A stretch of 64,000 nucleotides of DNA from Oscillospiraceae bacterium (GCA_902779915.1 CACZDM010000005.1:23198-87197); one strand, 5' to 3'. Counted from the first letter of the stretch, positions 29,570 to 38,917 are shown. Notes: generated by a model from the letters alone, not told the origin. Numbers and translations: made by a program.

Positions 29570-31033
29570 ATGAATCTATACCAAATGCGAGCATCTGTGC
29601 TTTCAAAGATGATTAAATCAAAGGAAATTTCTGCTCTGGAGCTTTCAGAAAGCGTCTTTTCGCGCATAAAATCCGTCGAGCCAAAAATCCAAGCATATAT
29701 CACTTTATGTGAAGAAGCGGCCATTGAAACAGCAAAATCCGTTGATAACAAAATCTCTCGAGGGGAAAATCTTTCGCCTCTGGCTGGAATTCCGATTGGA
29801 ATCAAGGACAATATATGCACAAAAAATACGCTTACCACCTGTGGCTCTAAAATGCTTTATAACTTTGTTCCTCCGTTTGACGCAACAGTTGTTGATAGGC
29901 TCAAAAAAGCCGGCGCCGTGATAACTGGGAAGCTCAACATGGACGAGTTTGCTATGGGGTCTTCAACCGAAACTTCATATTTCAAAACAACAAAAAATCC
30001 ATATAACATAAACTTTGTTCCTGGAGGAAGTTCTGGAGGGAGCGCGGCCGCAGTCGCTTCGGGGGAAGCAATCCTTTCTCTGGGCTCAGACACGGGAGGC
30101 TCCATCAGGCAGCCAGCTTCATATTGTGGGGTTGTTGGGCTCAAACCAACCTATGGCGCAATTTCGAGGTATGGGCTTGTTGCTTTTGCTTCTTCGCTGG
30201 ATCAGATTGGGCCAATAGCCAAATGTGTTGATGATGCTGCGCTTTTATATTTGAGTATATATGGACATGATGAGTTGGATTCAACAAGCGCCAAGATTTT
30301 GCCCTTTTCCTGGGAAATTGAAAATCAAGACATATCCATGCTCAAAGGCCTAAAAATTGGGATTCCCAGGGAGTATTTTTCAGATCAAATAGACAAAGAG
30401 GTTAAAGATGCGACTTTGAATGTTTTGAAAATTTTGGAGGAAAACGGGGCGCAAACTTTTGAAATATCTTTGCCAAACACAAAATATGCTTTAAGCGCAT
30501 ATCACATAATATCTTCGGCGGAGGCTTCATCAAATTTGGCAAGGTTTGACGGGGTCAGATACGGATATCGCACCAAAAACTATAAAACGTTAACGCAGAT
30601 GTATGAAAACACTCGCGCTGAAGGCTTTGGAAACGAGGTCAAGACAAGGATAATGCTTGGAACATATGTCTTGTCTTCTGGCTACTATGATGCATATTAC
30701 AGGCGCGCAAAGCTTTTGCAAAACAAAATATCTTCTGAATTTAGCGAAGCTTTCAAGAAGTGTGATGTTATTTTAACGCCAACTGTTCCGACAACTGCTT
30801 TTGAAATTGGATGTGAAATTGATGACCCGGTGAAAATGCGCTCAAATGACATGAACACTGCGTCTTCAAACATAGCCGGCGTCCCCGCAATCAGCCTGCC
30901 TTGTGGGTTGAGCAAAGATGGGCTTCCGATGGGATTCCAGCTGATTTGCAGCCATTTTGAGGAGGAAAAGCTTCTGAAAATAGCAAAATGCTGCGAAAAT
31001 TTGATTGATGATATAAAATTGCCAAATATTTAA
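29570..31033 (+). CDS. gatA: Asp-tRNA(Asn)/Glu-tRNA(Gln) amidotransferase subunit A
   Basis: Amidase subunit that releases ammonia from glutamine for GatB. 487 residues. The Ser-cisSer-Lys triad is visible: Lys in GIPIGIKDNICT, the Gly/Ser loop PGGSSGGSAAAVASGEA and DTGGSIRQPASYCG. The C-terminal AGVPAISLPCG is also typical. AAGGAAAA precedes the ATG. With gatB and gatC it implies the indirect route to Gln-tRNA(Gln); the two tRNA-Gln genes at 38.3 kb would be its substrates. Confidence 0.98.
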   Translation: MNLYQMRASVLSKMIKSKEISALELSESVFSRIKSVEPKIQAYITLCEEAAIETAKSVDNKISRGENLSPLAGIPIGIKDNICTKNTLTTCGSKMLYNFVPPFDATVVDRLKKAGAVITGKLNMDEFAMGSSTETSYFKTTKNPYNINFVPGGSSGGSAAAVASGEAILSLGSDTGGSIRQPASYCGVVGLKPTYGAISRYGLVAFASSLDQIGPIAKCVDDAALLYLSIYGHDELDSTSAKILPFSWEIENQDISMLKGLKIGIPREYFSDQIDKEVKDATLNVLKILEENGAQTFEISLPNTKYALSAYHIISSAEASSNLARFDGVRYGYRTKNYKTLTQMYENTRAEGFGNEVKTRIMLGTYVLSSGYYDAYYRRAKLLQNKISSEFSEAFKKCDVILTPTVPTTAFEIGCEIDDPVKMRSNDMNTASSNIAGVPAISLPCGLSKDGLPMGFQLICSHFEEEKLLKIAKCCENLIDDIKLPNI

Positions 31034-31052
31034 CACAGGAGGAAAATTTTAG

Positions 31053-32492
31053 ATGTCAAGTAAATATGAACTGGTTGTTGGCCTGGAAATCCATGCTGAA
31101 TTATCCACTAATTCGAAAATATATTGCTCGTGTCGAAATAAATTTGGCCTGGAGGCAAACTCAAATTGCTGCCCTATATGCACCGGAATGCCGGGGACTT
31201 TGCCAACTTTAAACCAAAAAGTTGTTGAATATGCTGTTAAAATGGGGCTTGCGACAAATTGCAAAATAAACAAAATTTCCAAGCAAGATCGAAAAAACTA
31301 TTTTTACCCCGACCTGCCAAAAGCATATCAAATTTCTCAGGCGGATATTCCGATATGCGAGAATGGATATTTAGACGTTTTGTTGAAAGATGGGAAAATA
31401 AAACGAATTGGAATAGAGAGAATTCACATTGAAGAAGACGCGGGAAAGCTTTTAAAAATGCAAAATTTCGACGAGGCGCTTGTTGATTTTAATAGGTGTG
31501 GAGTTGGTTTGATTGAGATTGTTTCAAAGCCGGATATGCGCTCCCTGGAGGAGGTTAAAGCATATCTTGAAACTGTTAAATCATACTTAATATATCTTAA
31601 CATTTCTGACGCAAAAATGCAGGAAGGCTCGATGAGATGCGACGTTAATGTTTCGGTTAGGCCGATTGGACAAAAGGAGCTTGGAACTAGATGTGAAATG
31701 AAAAATGTCAACACATTTAGCGGCGCTATCAAGGCAATAGAATATGAATATAGGCGCCAAATTGAGGCACTGGAAGCGGGAGAGCAAATCCTTCAAGAAA
31801 CCAGAAAATGGGATGAAAAATTATCTCAAACGGTTTCGATGAGAACAAAGGAAAATTCGAAGGATTACAGGTATTTTCCTGAGCCGGACCTCAAAAATAT
31901 ATCAATATCCCAAGAAAAAATTGACGAAATATCAAGCCAAATTCCCCAAATGCCAAACCACAAAGCCATCAGATATATTAACGAACTTGGGCTTGGGCAG
32001 GTTGACGCTCAACTGATTGCGGAAAATTTTGAAAAAGCTCGTCTTTTTGAGAAGACCTTGGAAATTAACAAAAATATTAACATAAAAATGCTTTCTAACT
32101 GGATTTTAGGGACGGTTTCTGAATATGTTAACAAAAGTCATAAAAATTATAGCGAAATTATCACGCCCGAAAATTTGAGCAAGATAATAATATATATTCA
32201 AAGCGGAAAAATTTCAAATTCTTCCGGAAAAAAAGTGTTTGACAAAATTGTGTTGGACAATTCTTTGTCGGTTGATGAAATAATTTTAGACCTTGGGCTA
32301 GAACAAATATCAAATACCGATGAATTAGAGGCGGTTGTTAAAAAAATTCTAGATAGTAATAAAAAAATTGTTGATGAATATAAAAAAGGAAAAACGAATG
32401 TTTTGGGATATTTGGTTGGGCAGTGTATAAAAGAAACAAAAGGAAAGGGAAATCCTTCGATTATTAGAGATATTGTTACTGGAAACATTTAA
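31053..32492 (+). CDS. gatB: Asp-tRNA(Asn)/Glu-tRNA(Gln) amidotransferase subunit B
   Basis: Kinase/transamidase subunit binding the mischarged tRNA. 479 residues, normal. It starts YELVVGLEIHAELSTNSKIYC, has the zinc-type CSCRN and CPICTGMPGTLP, RKNYFYPDLPKAYQISQ, and HIEEDAGK. The C-terminal YqeY-like domain includes ILDSNKKIVDEYKKGKTNVLGYLVGQ. AGGAGG lies before the ATG. Last gene of the ligA-gatCAB group. Confidence 0.98.
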   Translation: MSSKYELVVGLEIHAELSTNSKIYCSCRNKFGLEANSNCCPICTGMPGTLPTLNQKVVEYAVKMGLATNCKINKISKQDRKNYFYPDLPKAYQISQADIPICENGYLDVLLKDGKIKRIGIERIHIEEDAGKLLKMQNFDEALVDFNRCGVGLIEIVSKPDMRSLEEVKAYLETVKSYLIYLNISDAKMQEGSMRCDVNVSVRPIGQKELGTRCEMKNVNTFSGAIKAIEYEYRRQIEALEAGEQILQETRKWDEKLSQTVSMRTKENSKDYRYFPEPDLKNISISQEKIDEISSQIPQMPNHKAIRYINELGLGQVDAQLIAENFEKARLFEKTLEINKNINIKMLSNWILGTVSEYVNKSHKNYSEIITPENLSKIIIYIQSGKISNSSGKKVFDKIVLDNSLSVDEIILDLGLEQISNTDELEAVVKKILDSNKKIVDEYKKGKTNVLGYLVGQCIKETKGKGNPSIIRDIVTGNI

Positions 32493-32540
32493 TTTATTGT
32501 TAGTTTAAAATTTTTTGCTAAATTTTTTATTAAAAACCCC

Positions 32541-32569
32541 TTGCAAATTAAAATAAAGTATGTTATAAT
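32541..32569 (+). promoter_or_regulatory. Promoter for SRP RNA and dnaX group
   Basis: TTGCAA at 32541-32546 and perfect TATAAT at 32564-32569, 17-base spacer, about 30 bases before the SRP RNA. Confidence 0.85.
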
Positions 32570-32598
32570 GATCAAAACGCTTATTTTTGTATTTTGAC

Positions 32599-32712
32599 AT
32601 GTGGACATTCGGGCTCCGTGCGAGTGGACTCTATGAACCATGTCAGGCAGGGAACTGAGCAGCATTAATTAGATGTTTCGCTGCGTCATGGACTCACCTG
32701 AGTGTTCACGTG
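32599..32712 (+). ncRNA. ffs: Signal recognition particle RNA (small bacterial type)
   Basis: The domain IV core is visible as CAGGCAGGGAACTGAGCAGC, matching the conserved CAGG/GGAA/AGCAG symmetric and asymmetric loops bound by Ffh. The ends close on each other: GTGGACATTCGGG at 32601 pairs, with G-U pairs, with CCTGAGTGTTCAC ending at 32709. About 110 nt, the small form lacking an Alu domain. Its place just before dnaX-ybaB-recR is a common arrangement in Firmicutes. Exact ends are estimated. Confidence 0.88.
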
Positions 32713-32793
32713 TGAGAATATAAAGATTCGATGCTTTGGGGCGATTTGAGCTTTTAGGTTTTTAGGCTGTTTGTTGGGGGTGTCATTTTTAAA

Positions 32794-34362
32794 ATGTATG
32801 TTGCGCTTTACAGAAAGTGGCGCCCGAGGTTTTTTGACGATGTTGTTTCTCAAAAACACATCACGCTGACTTTGAAAAATGAAATAAAAGCCAACAAAAT
32901 AGCTCACGCATATCTGTTTACAGGCTCAAGAGGAACTGGGAAGACGACTTGCGCTAAAATATTTTCTAGGGCGATCAATTGCCCCAATTCAGCGGATGGC
33001 GAGCCGTGCTGTCGGTGTGAAATTTGCAAAGGGCTTGAAGATGGGAGCGTTTTGGATGTTGTTGAGATGGATGGCGCCAGCAACAACAGCGTCAATGATG
33101 TGAGAATGTTGAGAGATGAGGCGAGCTTTGTCCCGGGCGTTTGTCGCTATCGTGTATACATAATAGATGAAGCCCATATGTTGTCGAACAGTGCTTTTAA
33201 CGCGCTTTTGAAGATAATGGAAGAGCCGCCTGGTCATGTTGTTTTTATCCTGGCAACAACTGAGATCCACAAAATACCGGCAACTGTTTTGTCCAGGTGT
33301 CAGCGCTTTGATTTTAAAAGAGTTTGCGCCAAAGCGATCAGCGACAGGCTGCTTTATATATCTTCAAAAGAGAATTTCACTTTAACCAAAGACGCTTCCG
33401 AAAAAATTGCCATGCTTTCTGACGGGTCGGTTCGCGATGCCATATCCATATTGGATCAGTGCGCGTCTTGCGCGGATTGTGTTGACTTGGAAACTGTTAA
33501 CGATGTTTTGGGGCTTGTTGATAAAACATACATCTCGAAGCTTCACGAAGCTTTCAAAGGAAAAAACGCTTCTTGCGCCATTAAAATAATCGACTCGCTA
33601 TATCAAAATTCTAAGGATATGGCAAGCCTTTGCGAGGAGTTGATTCAGTTTTATCGGCAGGTTATGATGCTTGTTGTTTTGGGGCTTGATTCGGATTTGG
33701 GCGCGAATTGTGGCGAGTTTTATGATGCTGCAAAAACTGTTTCGAAAAACATAGATTTAAAAGACGTTATTGAATTTTTAGACTCTTTTCAGAAATGTTC
33801 GGATAATTTGAAAAATTCCTCCAATAAGAGGCTTGGGCTGGAGCTTTGCGTTTTGAAGTTGTGCTGTGATTTTAAGCCTGAAGCTTCTCGAAAAAATGAA
33901 ATTTCTGGTCAAAAATTTGCTAATATGTCCAATAAAAGTGATTTGGGTTTAAAGATTCCTGAAACTCCTTCTGATTTAAAAAAACCTGATTTGGCGCCAA
34001 ATAATGTTTCGCCTCAAAATTTAACCAGCAACGCCTCCTTGAACGCAAAGCCGCTTGACAGCTGGCAGGATATACTGGAGGATTTGCGTGATGTTGATCA
34101 AGCCGGAATGTTGTCTGGATTTTTGGCTGGGTCCAAGGCTTTTGTCATTGATGACAGGTTGTTTATAGACTCGCAAAGTCCGATTGTTTCTGACATGGTT
34201 TTGAAGAAAAAGGTTCTCATAACAAATGTTATCACCAAGCGAACGGGAAAAAAATATCGAATATTTTTAAAAAAATCGAAAAATAATAGGCATGATGAGG
34301 ACAAACTGGAAAAAATTTTGCAATCGGCTCAAAAAGCCGGAATTGTTATTGATGAAGAATAG
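32794..34362 (+). CDS. dnaX: DNA polymerase III subunits gamma and tau
   Basis: Clamp-loader ATPase, 522 residues. Starts MYVALYRKWRPRFFDDVVSQ. Walker A GSRGTGKTTCAKIF, zinc Cys residues in CPNSADGEPCCRCEICKG, DEAHMLS and the arginine finger context TTEIHKIPATVLSRCQRF. The tail after about residue 360 is short and polar, then a tau-like end. No slippery A-run with a stop typical of a programmed gamma frameshift was obvious. GGGGGTG precedes the ATG. Confidence 0.96.
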   Translation: MYVALYRKWRPRFFDDVVSQKHITLTLKNEIKANKIAHAYLFTGSRGTGKTTCAKIFSRAINCPNSADGEPCCRCEICKGLEDGSVLDVVEMDGASNNSVNDVRMLRDEASFVPGVCRYRVYIIDEAHMLSNSAFNALLKIMEEPPGHVVFILATTEIHKIPATVLSRCQRFDFKRVCAKAISDRLLYISSKENFTLTKDASEKIAMLSDGSVRDAISILDQCASCADCVDLETVNDVLGLVDKTYISKLHEAFKGKNASCAIKIIDSLYQNSKDMASLCEELIQFYRQVMMLVVLGLDSDLGANCGEFYDAAKTVSKNIDLKDVIEFLDSFQKCSDNLKNSSNKRLGLELCVLKLCCDFKPEASRKNEISGQKFANMSNKSDLGLKIPETPSDLKKPDLAPNNVSPQNLTSNASLNAKPLDSWQDILEDLRDVDQAGMLSGFLAGSKAFVIDDRLFIDSQSPIVSDMVLKKKVLITNVITKRTGKKYRIFLKKSKNNRHDEDKLEKILQSAQKAGIVIDEE

Positions 34363-34434
34363 ATTCTGAATAATTTTTACAATGTTTTTAAATTTTAGTC
34401 ACTGTAGATTATGATTGATTGAGGAGGAAAATTT

Positions 34435-34773
34435 ATGAAATCGAGATTGCCATTTGGTTATGGAGGCCAAAAAAATGATATGGCTGAAAAGCTGCAAAAT
34501 GTTCAAAAAAAAATGCAGGAAAGGACAGCGGAAATTGAGCAAATGACCTTTTCGGCTCAGGCTGGAGGAGGCGCTGTTCGGGCGGTTGTTATGGGCGACA
34601 AGAGCTTGAAATCTCTTGATATTAAACCTGATGTTGTTTCGGTTGATGATGTTGAAATGCTTCAGGATTTGATAATAAGCGCAGTTAACGAGGCCATGAG
34701 CGAGGTCGACACATACACAGACAGTGAAATAGAAAAAATAACTCAAGGTCTTTCTGTTCCGGGGTTGATCTAG
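34435..34773 (+). CDS. YbaB/EbfC nucleoid-associated protein
   Basis: 112 residues. Family marks are MAEKLQNVQKKMQERTAEIE, FSAQAGGGAVRAVVMGDKSL and SLDIKPDVV. Binds DNA as a dimer. GAGGAGG lies ahead of the ATG. Three bases before recR in the usual dnaX-ybaB-recR order. Confidence 0.95.
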   Translation: MKSRLPFGYGGQKNDMAEKLQNVQKKMQERTAEIEQMTFSAQAGGGAVRAVVMGDKSLKSLDIKPDVVSVDDVEMLQDLIISAVNEAMSEVDTYTDSEIEKITQGLSVPGLI

Positions 34774-34776
34774 GCG

Positions 34777-35376
34777 ATGTATGGCCAAGCGCTGACTTTG
34801 AAAAAGCTTGCTGAGCAGTTTGCGTCTTTGCCCGGGATTGGCCGAAAGTCTGCTTGGAAGCTGGCTTTTTATATTTTAACTTTGGATAAAAATCGAGTCA
34901 AAAATTTTGCAGACACATTGCTGGCTGCGCGCCAGAACATATGCAGGTGTGAAATTTGTCAGAATTTAACCGACAAAAATGTTTGTGAAATATGCTCAAG
35001 TAGCGTGAGAGATTGCGATATAATTTGCGTTGTTGAGCAGTCCCGGGATATCATTCTTTTTGAAAAGTCCCGAAGTTTCAATGGGCTATATCACGTTTTG
35101 CATGGACTGATATCTCCTCTGGATGGAATTGGCCCGGACAAACTCGCGATAAAGGAGCTTATAAAAAGAGTCGGCGGCGGGGCGATTTCAGAGGTCATAT
35201 TGGCAACAAGCCCAACTGTTGAGGGGGAAGCGACTGCAATGTATATCTCAAAATTGCTCAAGCCCTTTAACATAACAACCTCTCGGCTTGCGTATGGAGT
35301 TCCCGTTGGAGGTGAGCTTCAATATGCAGACGAGATGACGATTTCCAAGGCGATCGAAAACAGGAGCAGGTTGTGA
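34777..35376 (+). CDS. recR: Recombination mediator RecR
   Basis: 199 residues, normal length. A helix-hairpin-helix LPGIGRKSAWKLAFYIL, a four-Cys zinc finger CRCEICQNL ... CEICSS, then a Toprim domain with ICVVEQSRDI and ATSPTVEGEATAMYI, and the C-terminal LAYGVPVGGELQYADEMT. Works with RecF/RecO in gap repair. Its start lies three bases behind ybaB. Confidence 0.97.
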   Translation: MYGQALTLKKLAEQFASLPGIGRKSAWKLAFYILTLDKNRVKNFADTLLAARQNICRCEICQNLTDKNVCEICSSSVRDCDIICVVEQSRDIILFEKSRSFNGLYHVLHGLISPLDGIGPDKLAIKELIKRVGGGAISEVILATSPTVEGEATAMYISKLLKPFNITTSRLAYGVPVGGELQYADEMTISKAIENRSRL

Positions 35377-35402
35377 ATATTTGAGAAGGAAATGATTGGC
35401 TT

Positions 35403-35870
35403 ATGCAAAGTAGATCTAGAAAAATAGTTGCTTTAAACAGGAAGGCGAGGCATAATTATTCCGTTGAGAAAGTTTTTGAAGCCGGGATTGAGCTTTTTGG
35501 AACTGAAGTCAAATCCATCCGAAACGGGAATTTGAATTTGAAGGATGGATATTGCGTTGTTGAAGACGGTCAGATTTATTTGTTGAATATGCACATAACT
35601 CCCTATGAAAAGGGAAATATATTTAATAAAGACCCTTTGCGAAAGCGGCGGCTTTTGATGCATAAAAAGGAAATTTTGAATCTATATAACTCGGTTCGGC
35701 TAAAGGGCTATTCCCTCATCCCACTTTCTGTTTATTTTTCAAATTCAAAAGTTAAAGTTGAAATCGGCCTTTGTCGGGGCAAAAAGTTGTATGATAAAAG
35801 GGCGGATATGGCTGCAAAAGATGCTAGACGCCAGATTGAGCGCCAGGTTAAGCAAAATTTTAGATATTGA
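35403..35870 (+). CDS. smpB: SsrA-binding protein
   Basis: 155-residue tmRNA partner that rescues stalled ribosomes. Conserved NRKARHNYSVEKVFEAGIEL, GTEVKSIRNGNLNLKDGY and the C-terminal basic tail KKLYDKRADMAAKDARRQIE. GAGAAGGA precedes the ATG. The tmRNA gene begins on the base after its stop codon, so both probably arise from one transcript. Confidence 0.97.
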   Translation: MQSRSRKIVALNRKARHNYSVEKVFEAGIELFGTEVKSIRNGNLNLKDGYCVVEDGQIYLLNMHITPYEKGNIFNKDPLRKRRLLMHKKEILNLYNSVRLKGYSLIPLSVYFSNSKVKVEIGLCRGKKLYDKRADMAAKDARRQIERQVKQNFRY

Positions 35871-36268
35871 GGGGGCGTAATGGTTTCGACGGGGATGAAG
35901 AAATGTGATAAGCGAGTAGAGGAGATGCCAGCTCTATAAAAGGCATGCTTAAATTTTAAATGCAGAAAATACTAGAAATATAGGCTTCGTTAGAAACAAT
36001 CGCGAGGTCCTTGTAGCGGCTTAATTAAATTACTAGCCGGGCTTTTGCTTGAGTTTTGCTGCGAGCCAAGTGAAGCTATATCGATTTAGCAGCGGACAGC
36101 TCATGGAATTTCTCGACTCTTTGAGCGGTGATTTTTGAGATACTTAAGCTTTGCGGTTTGCTTGTTGTCTGTTTGGCTTGGGGAACGCTTTTAACAACGA
36201 AGCTACACTCGTAGAAAGTCACGTGGATTTGTTTTCGGACAGGGGTTCGACTCCCCTCGCCTCCACCA
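35871..36268 (+). ncRNA. ssrA: Transfer-messenger RNA
   Basis: Starts GGGGGCGTAATGGTTTCGAC and ends GGGGTTCGACTCCCCTCGCC followed by TCCACCA, the classical one-piece tmRNA ends whose Ala-type acceptor arms pair. The tag frame begins at GCA 35962 and stops at TAA 36022. It reads (A)ENTRNIGFVRNNREVLVAA, 20 residues, longer than the 10-15 typical and with three Arg. It ends VLVAA rather than ALAA. About 398 nt. It follows smpB without a gap. Confidence 0.93.
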
Positions 36269-36436
36269 TTTGTTTTGCTGTATTTGTTGTGATTGCTATA
36301 ATAAATTTTAAAAGCAGGTGATTATATATAATTTTTAAAAGTCTATAGTAAACTTTGTTATCACTTTTGTTTGCTGATAAGTGGTTGTTTTATAAAATAT
36401 AGAAGCTGCCTTAAATAATTGGAGGAATATTAAAAT

Positions 36437-37114
36437 ATGCAAAAAATTTATCGTAATAATGATTGTGATTTAAAAATATTAGACAAAAAGACTGTCGATG
36501 TTGTTGGATTTGGCAATCAAGGCAAGGCTCATGCTTTAAATTTAAAAGACAGCGGAGCAAATGTCATTATAGGCCTTCACGAGGCGAGCAAAAGCGCAAA
36601 CAAAGCATTGGAGGCAGGTTTTGAAGTTTTAAGCGTTGCTGGGGCGACAAAAAGAGCTGACATAATCATGATTTTAGCGCCATATGAACGACAGGCGCAT
36701 ATATATAAAAACGATATTGAGCCGAATTTGGATTCTTCCAAGTCGATCGCTTTTGCGGGGGCGTTTGCGAGTTGATGAAAGCTGGATTTTATCCGCAGCG
36801 GCGGCTTTGATTTTATGCATCGTGCCGTTTCAGACGCAGCTGAATATGGCGCCGGATATATTGCAGGAAAGCGCATAGTTATGGAGCAAACGAAGGACGA
36901 GATGAAAGAAATTTTTCGTGATATAGAGAATGGAACATTTGCAAAAAAGTGGATGGATGAAAACAAAAGTGGGCGCGCTAAAATGAACGCTTGGAGAGAA
37001 TCGGCTGCTAAAGAGCTTTGTGAAACAGCTGGGGCAAGGGTTCGGGGTCTATACAGCAAAAACTTATCAAAAATTTCGTCATATTGTATAAATTTTGGGG
37101 TGGACTTTTGCTGA
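36437..37114 (+). pseudogene. ilvC: Ketol-acid reductoisomerase remnant with internal deletion
   Basis: The first frame keeps the NADP domain start: KTVDVVGFGNQGKAHALNLK, ADIIMILAPYERQAHIYKND and IEPNL, then runs into a stop at 36773 after AGAFAS. A few bases on, LMKAGFYPQ resembles the C-terminal domain, and in another frame HRAVSDAAEYGAGYIAGKRI to AKKWMDENKSGRAKMNAWRE matches the family end (SDTAEYG, ENQAGRPKFNA). Intact enzymes have ~330 residues; here most of the middle, including much of the metal-binding part, is missing and the frame is broken. The GGAGG site is still good, so the loss looks fairly recent. Branched-chain amino acid synthesis by this gene is lost. Confidence 0.88.
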
Positions 37115-37150
37115 GATTTGTGAGCTTTTTCAAATGGAGGGGAAATATTG

Positions 37151-38188
37151 GTGAATAAAAAGTCTGGAATAATTAATGGAATAATAATTGCCGCGTCTGT
37201 CATATTTTTGATGGCATATATAATTTTTGTTGATGGTTTAGACAAAATTCTAAACGCGTTTTCAAACTGTAAGCCTGTTTGGCTTTTGGGTGGGGTTTTG
37301 GTTATGGTTGGGTATTGGTTTTTAGAAGCGCACACACTCAATCAAGGCCTTAAAATATTCAATAAAAAGTTGAATTTAAAATACAGCGTAAAAAACTGCA
37401 TGATTGGGCAATTTTTCAACAGCATCACCCCTTCTGCGACTGGCGGCCAACCTGTTCAGGTTTATTATATGAAAAAATGCGGAATAGAATATGGCTTTGC
37501 GACCGGCGCTTTGCTTCTCAAATTCATATCTTTTCAAATTTCTTTGACAGTGATATGTCTTTTTGTTATGTTTTTTAAATTTAACGAATTTGCTAGAGAA
37601 ATTCAAGGATTCTCAGCGTTGATGCTGGTTGGATTCGCAATCAACACATTCGTTGCGATTATTCTTTTATTGATCGCTTTCAACAAAAAAATTGCTTTAA
37701 CTATTGTTAACTTTTTTGTTAAAATTATGGGCAAGTTGCGAATAGTTAAAGATGTTGATAAAAAATTAGAATTTGTAAACAAAGAAGTGGATCTGTTCAG
37801 CGAAGGATTTTCAACTGCAATTGAGAATAAACTGGTTGTTGCTAAGATGTTTTTGTATAGCACTGTTCAGATTTTATTGTTTTATTTAATAAATATTGTC
37901 ATTGCCTTTGCACTAGGCGTTAAGATGGACCTAGCCTCAATCTTCCACACCATCGCCGGCGCTGCATGCATCCAAATGAGCAGCACATTTGTTCCCTTGC
38001 CTGGAGCTGCTGGGGGAGCTGAACTGTCATATTATGTGATATACGGCAGCGTCTTTGAATCTTGGCAAATAAGCGCGGCCGTCCTGCTCTGGAGAATATA
38101 CACGTTTTATATGCCAATTGTTGTTGGCCTGTTTTTTTCAAAAGATTTGTTTGGCAAAAAGATCGACGAAAACACTCTTAGCAATTAA
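37151..38188 (+). CDS. Flippase-like / LPG-synthase-type membrane protein
   Basis: About 345 residues with some eight membrane segments, starting at GTG 37151 or the TTG one codon earlier; GGAGGGG lies upstream. It matches the lysylphosphatidylglycerol-synthase transmembrane family: FNSITPSATGGQPVQVYYMK is the hallmark, and FVPLPGAAGGAELSYYVIYG follows near the end. There is no cytosolic transferase domain, so it is not a full MprF; family members are thought to move lipids across the membrane. Substrate unknown. Confidence 0.88.
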   Translation: MNKKSGIINGIIIAASVIFLMAYIIFVDGLDKILNAFSNCKPVWLLGGVLVMVGYWFLEAHTLNQGLKIFNKKLNLKYSVKNCMIGQFFNSITPSATGGQPVQVYYMKKCGIEYGFATGALLLKFISFQISLTVICLFVMFFKFNEFAREIQGFSALMLVGFAINTFVAIILLLIAFNKKIALTIVNFFVKIMGKLRIVKDVDKKLEFVNKEVDLFSEGFSTAIENKLVVAKMFLYSTVQILLFYLINIVIAFALGVKMDLASIFHTIAGAACIQMSSTFVPLPGAAGGAELSYYVIYGSVFESWQISAAVLLWRIYTFYMPIVVGLFFSKDLFGKKIDENTLSN

Positions 38189-38208
38189 AAACCACAAAAG
38201 CAACCCTC

Positions 38209-38241
38209 CGGAAACACCTGGAACAAGGTTGTTTTTTTCTT
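38209..38241 (+). terminator. Terminator between the flippase-like gene and tRNA cluster
   Basis: GCAACC and GGTTGT pair around a partly paired inner loop, followed by TTTTTTT on the plus strand. An A-rich left side means it may also act on the leftward tRNA transcript. Confidence 0.65.
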
Positions 38242-38258
38242 TGGAAAAATAAAAAAAC

Positions 38259-38334
38259 TGGCTGGGGTGGAAGGATTCGAACCCTCGGAATGCCAGAGCC
38301 AGAATCTGGTGCCTTACCGCTTGGCGACACCCCA
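38259..38334 (-). tRNA. tRNA-Gln (anticodon CTG)
   Basis: Cloverleaf on the minus strand: acceptor TGGGGTG/CACCCCA, anticodon stem CCAGA/TCTGG with loop TTCTGGC giving CTG, T-arm GGTTCGAATCC, CCA encoded. Last of five leftward tRNAs. Confidence 0.95.
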
Positions 38335-38363
38335 ATAACCCAAAAATAACAGCGAAACCTAAA

Positions 38364-38439
38364 TGGCTGGACCGGCTGGATTCGAACCAGCGGAATGACG
38401 GAGTCAAAGTCCGTTGCCTTACCACTTGGCTACGGTCCA
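38364..38439 (-). tRNA. tRNA-Gln (anticodon TTG)
   Basis: Cloverleaf on the minus strand: acceptor TGGACCG/CGGTCCA, anticodon stem ACGGA/TCCGT with loop CTTTGAC giving TTG, CCA encoded. Lies next to the CTG isoacceptor. Confidence 0.95.
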
Positions 38440-38464
38440 ATAAAAAATTGCCTTAAAAAGACAG

Positions 38465-38542
38465 TGGGGTGGATGGTGGGATTCGAACCCACGACCTCCA
38501 GAGCCACAATCTGGCGCGCTAACCAACTGCGCCACACCCACC
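38465..38542 (-). tRNA. tRNA-His (anticodon GTG)
   Basis: Anticodon stem CCAGA/TCTGG with loop TTGTGGC gives GTG. The acceptor GTGGGTG/CATCCAC is extended by an extra 5' G opposite C73, the identity element of tRNA-His. CCA encoded. Confidence 0.95.
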
Positions 38543-38563
38543 ACATAAACAAAAATCCTCCAC

Positions 38564-38640
<77 letters not shown>

Positions 38641-38669
38641 ATCTAATTAACGCAGCAAGACACAAACAA

Positions 38670-38743
38670 TGGAGCGGGTGATGGGAATCGAACCCACACA
38701 ACCAGCTTGGAAGGCTGGGATTCTACCATTGAACTACACCCGC
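38670..38743 (-). tRNA. tRNA-Gly (anticodon TCC)
   Basis: Acceptor GCGGGTG/CACCCGC, anticodon stem CCAGC/GCTGG with loop CTTCCAA giving TCC, CCA encoded. First tRNA of the cluster. Confidence 0.95.
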
Positions 38744-38786
38744 AATATAAAAGCTCGACCGCGATCTCAACCAGATCACGATAATG

Positions 38787-38815
38787 ATTATATCACAGCG
38801 ACCAATCATTGTCAA
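38787..38815 (-). promoter_or_regulatory. Promoter of the tRNA cluster
   Basis: Minus-strand perfect TTGACA (38810-38815) and TATAAT (38787-38792) with 17 bases between, about 40 bases before tRNA-Gly. Confidence 0.9.
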
Positions 38816-38886
38816 GCTTAAAATCAAAATTCAGCAATATGCACAAAAGCACGCATCAAATGTTCGCGGATATTTAGCATATTACA

Positions 38887-38917
38887 CAAAAAAGCCTAAA
38901 CCCCCAGGGGCTTTTTG
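38887..38917 (-). terminator. Terminator overlapping the end of the XRE gene
   Basis: On the minus strand AAAAAGCC and GGCTTTTTT pair around CCTGGGGGTTTA. The hairpin includes the last codons and stop of the XRE regulator. Confidence 0.75.
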
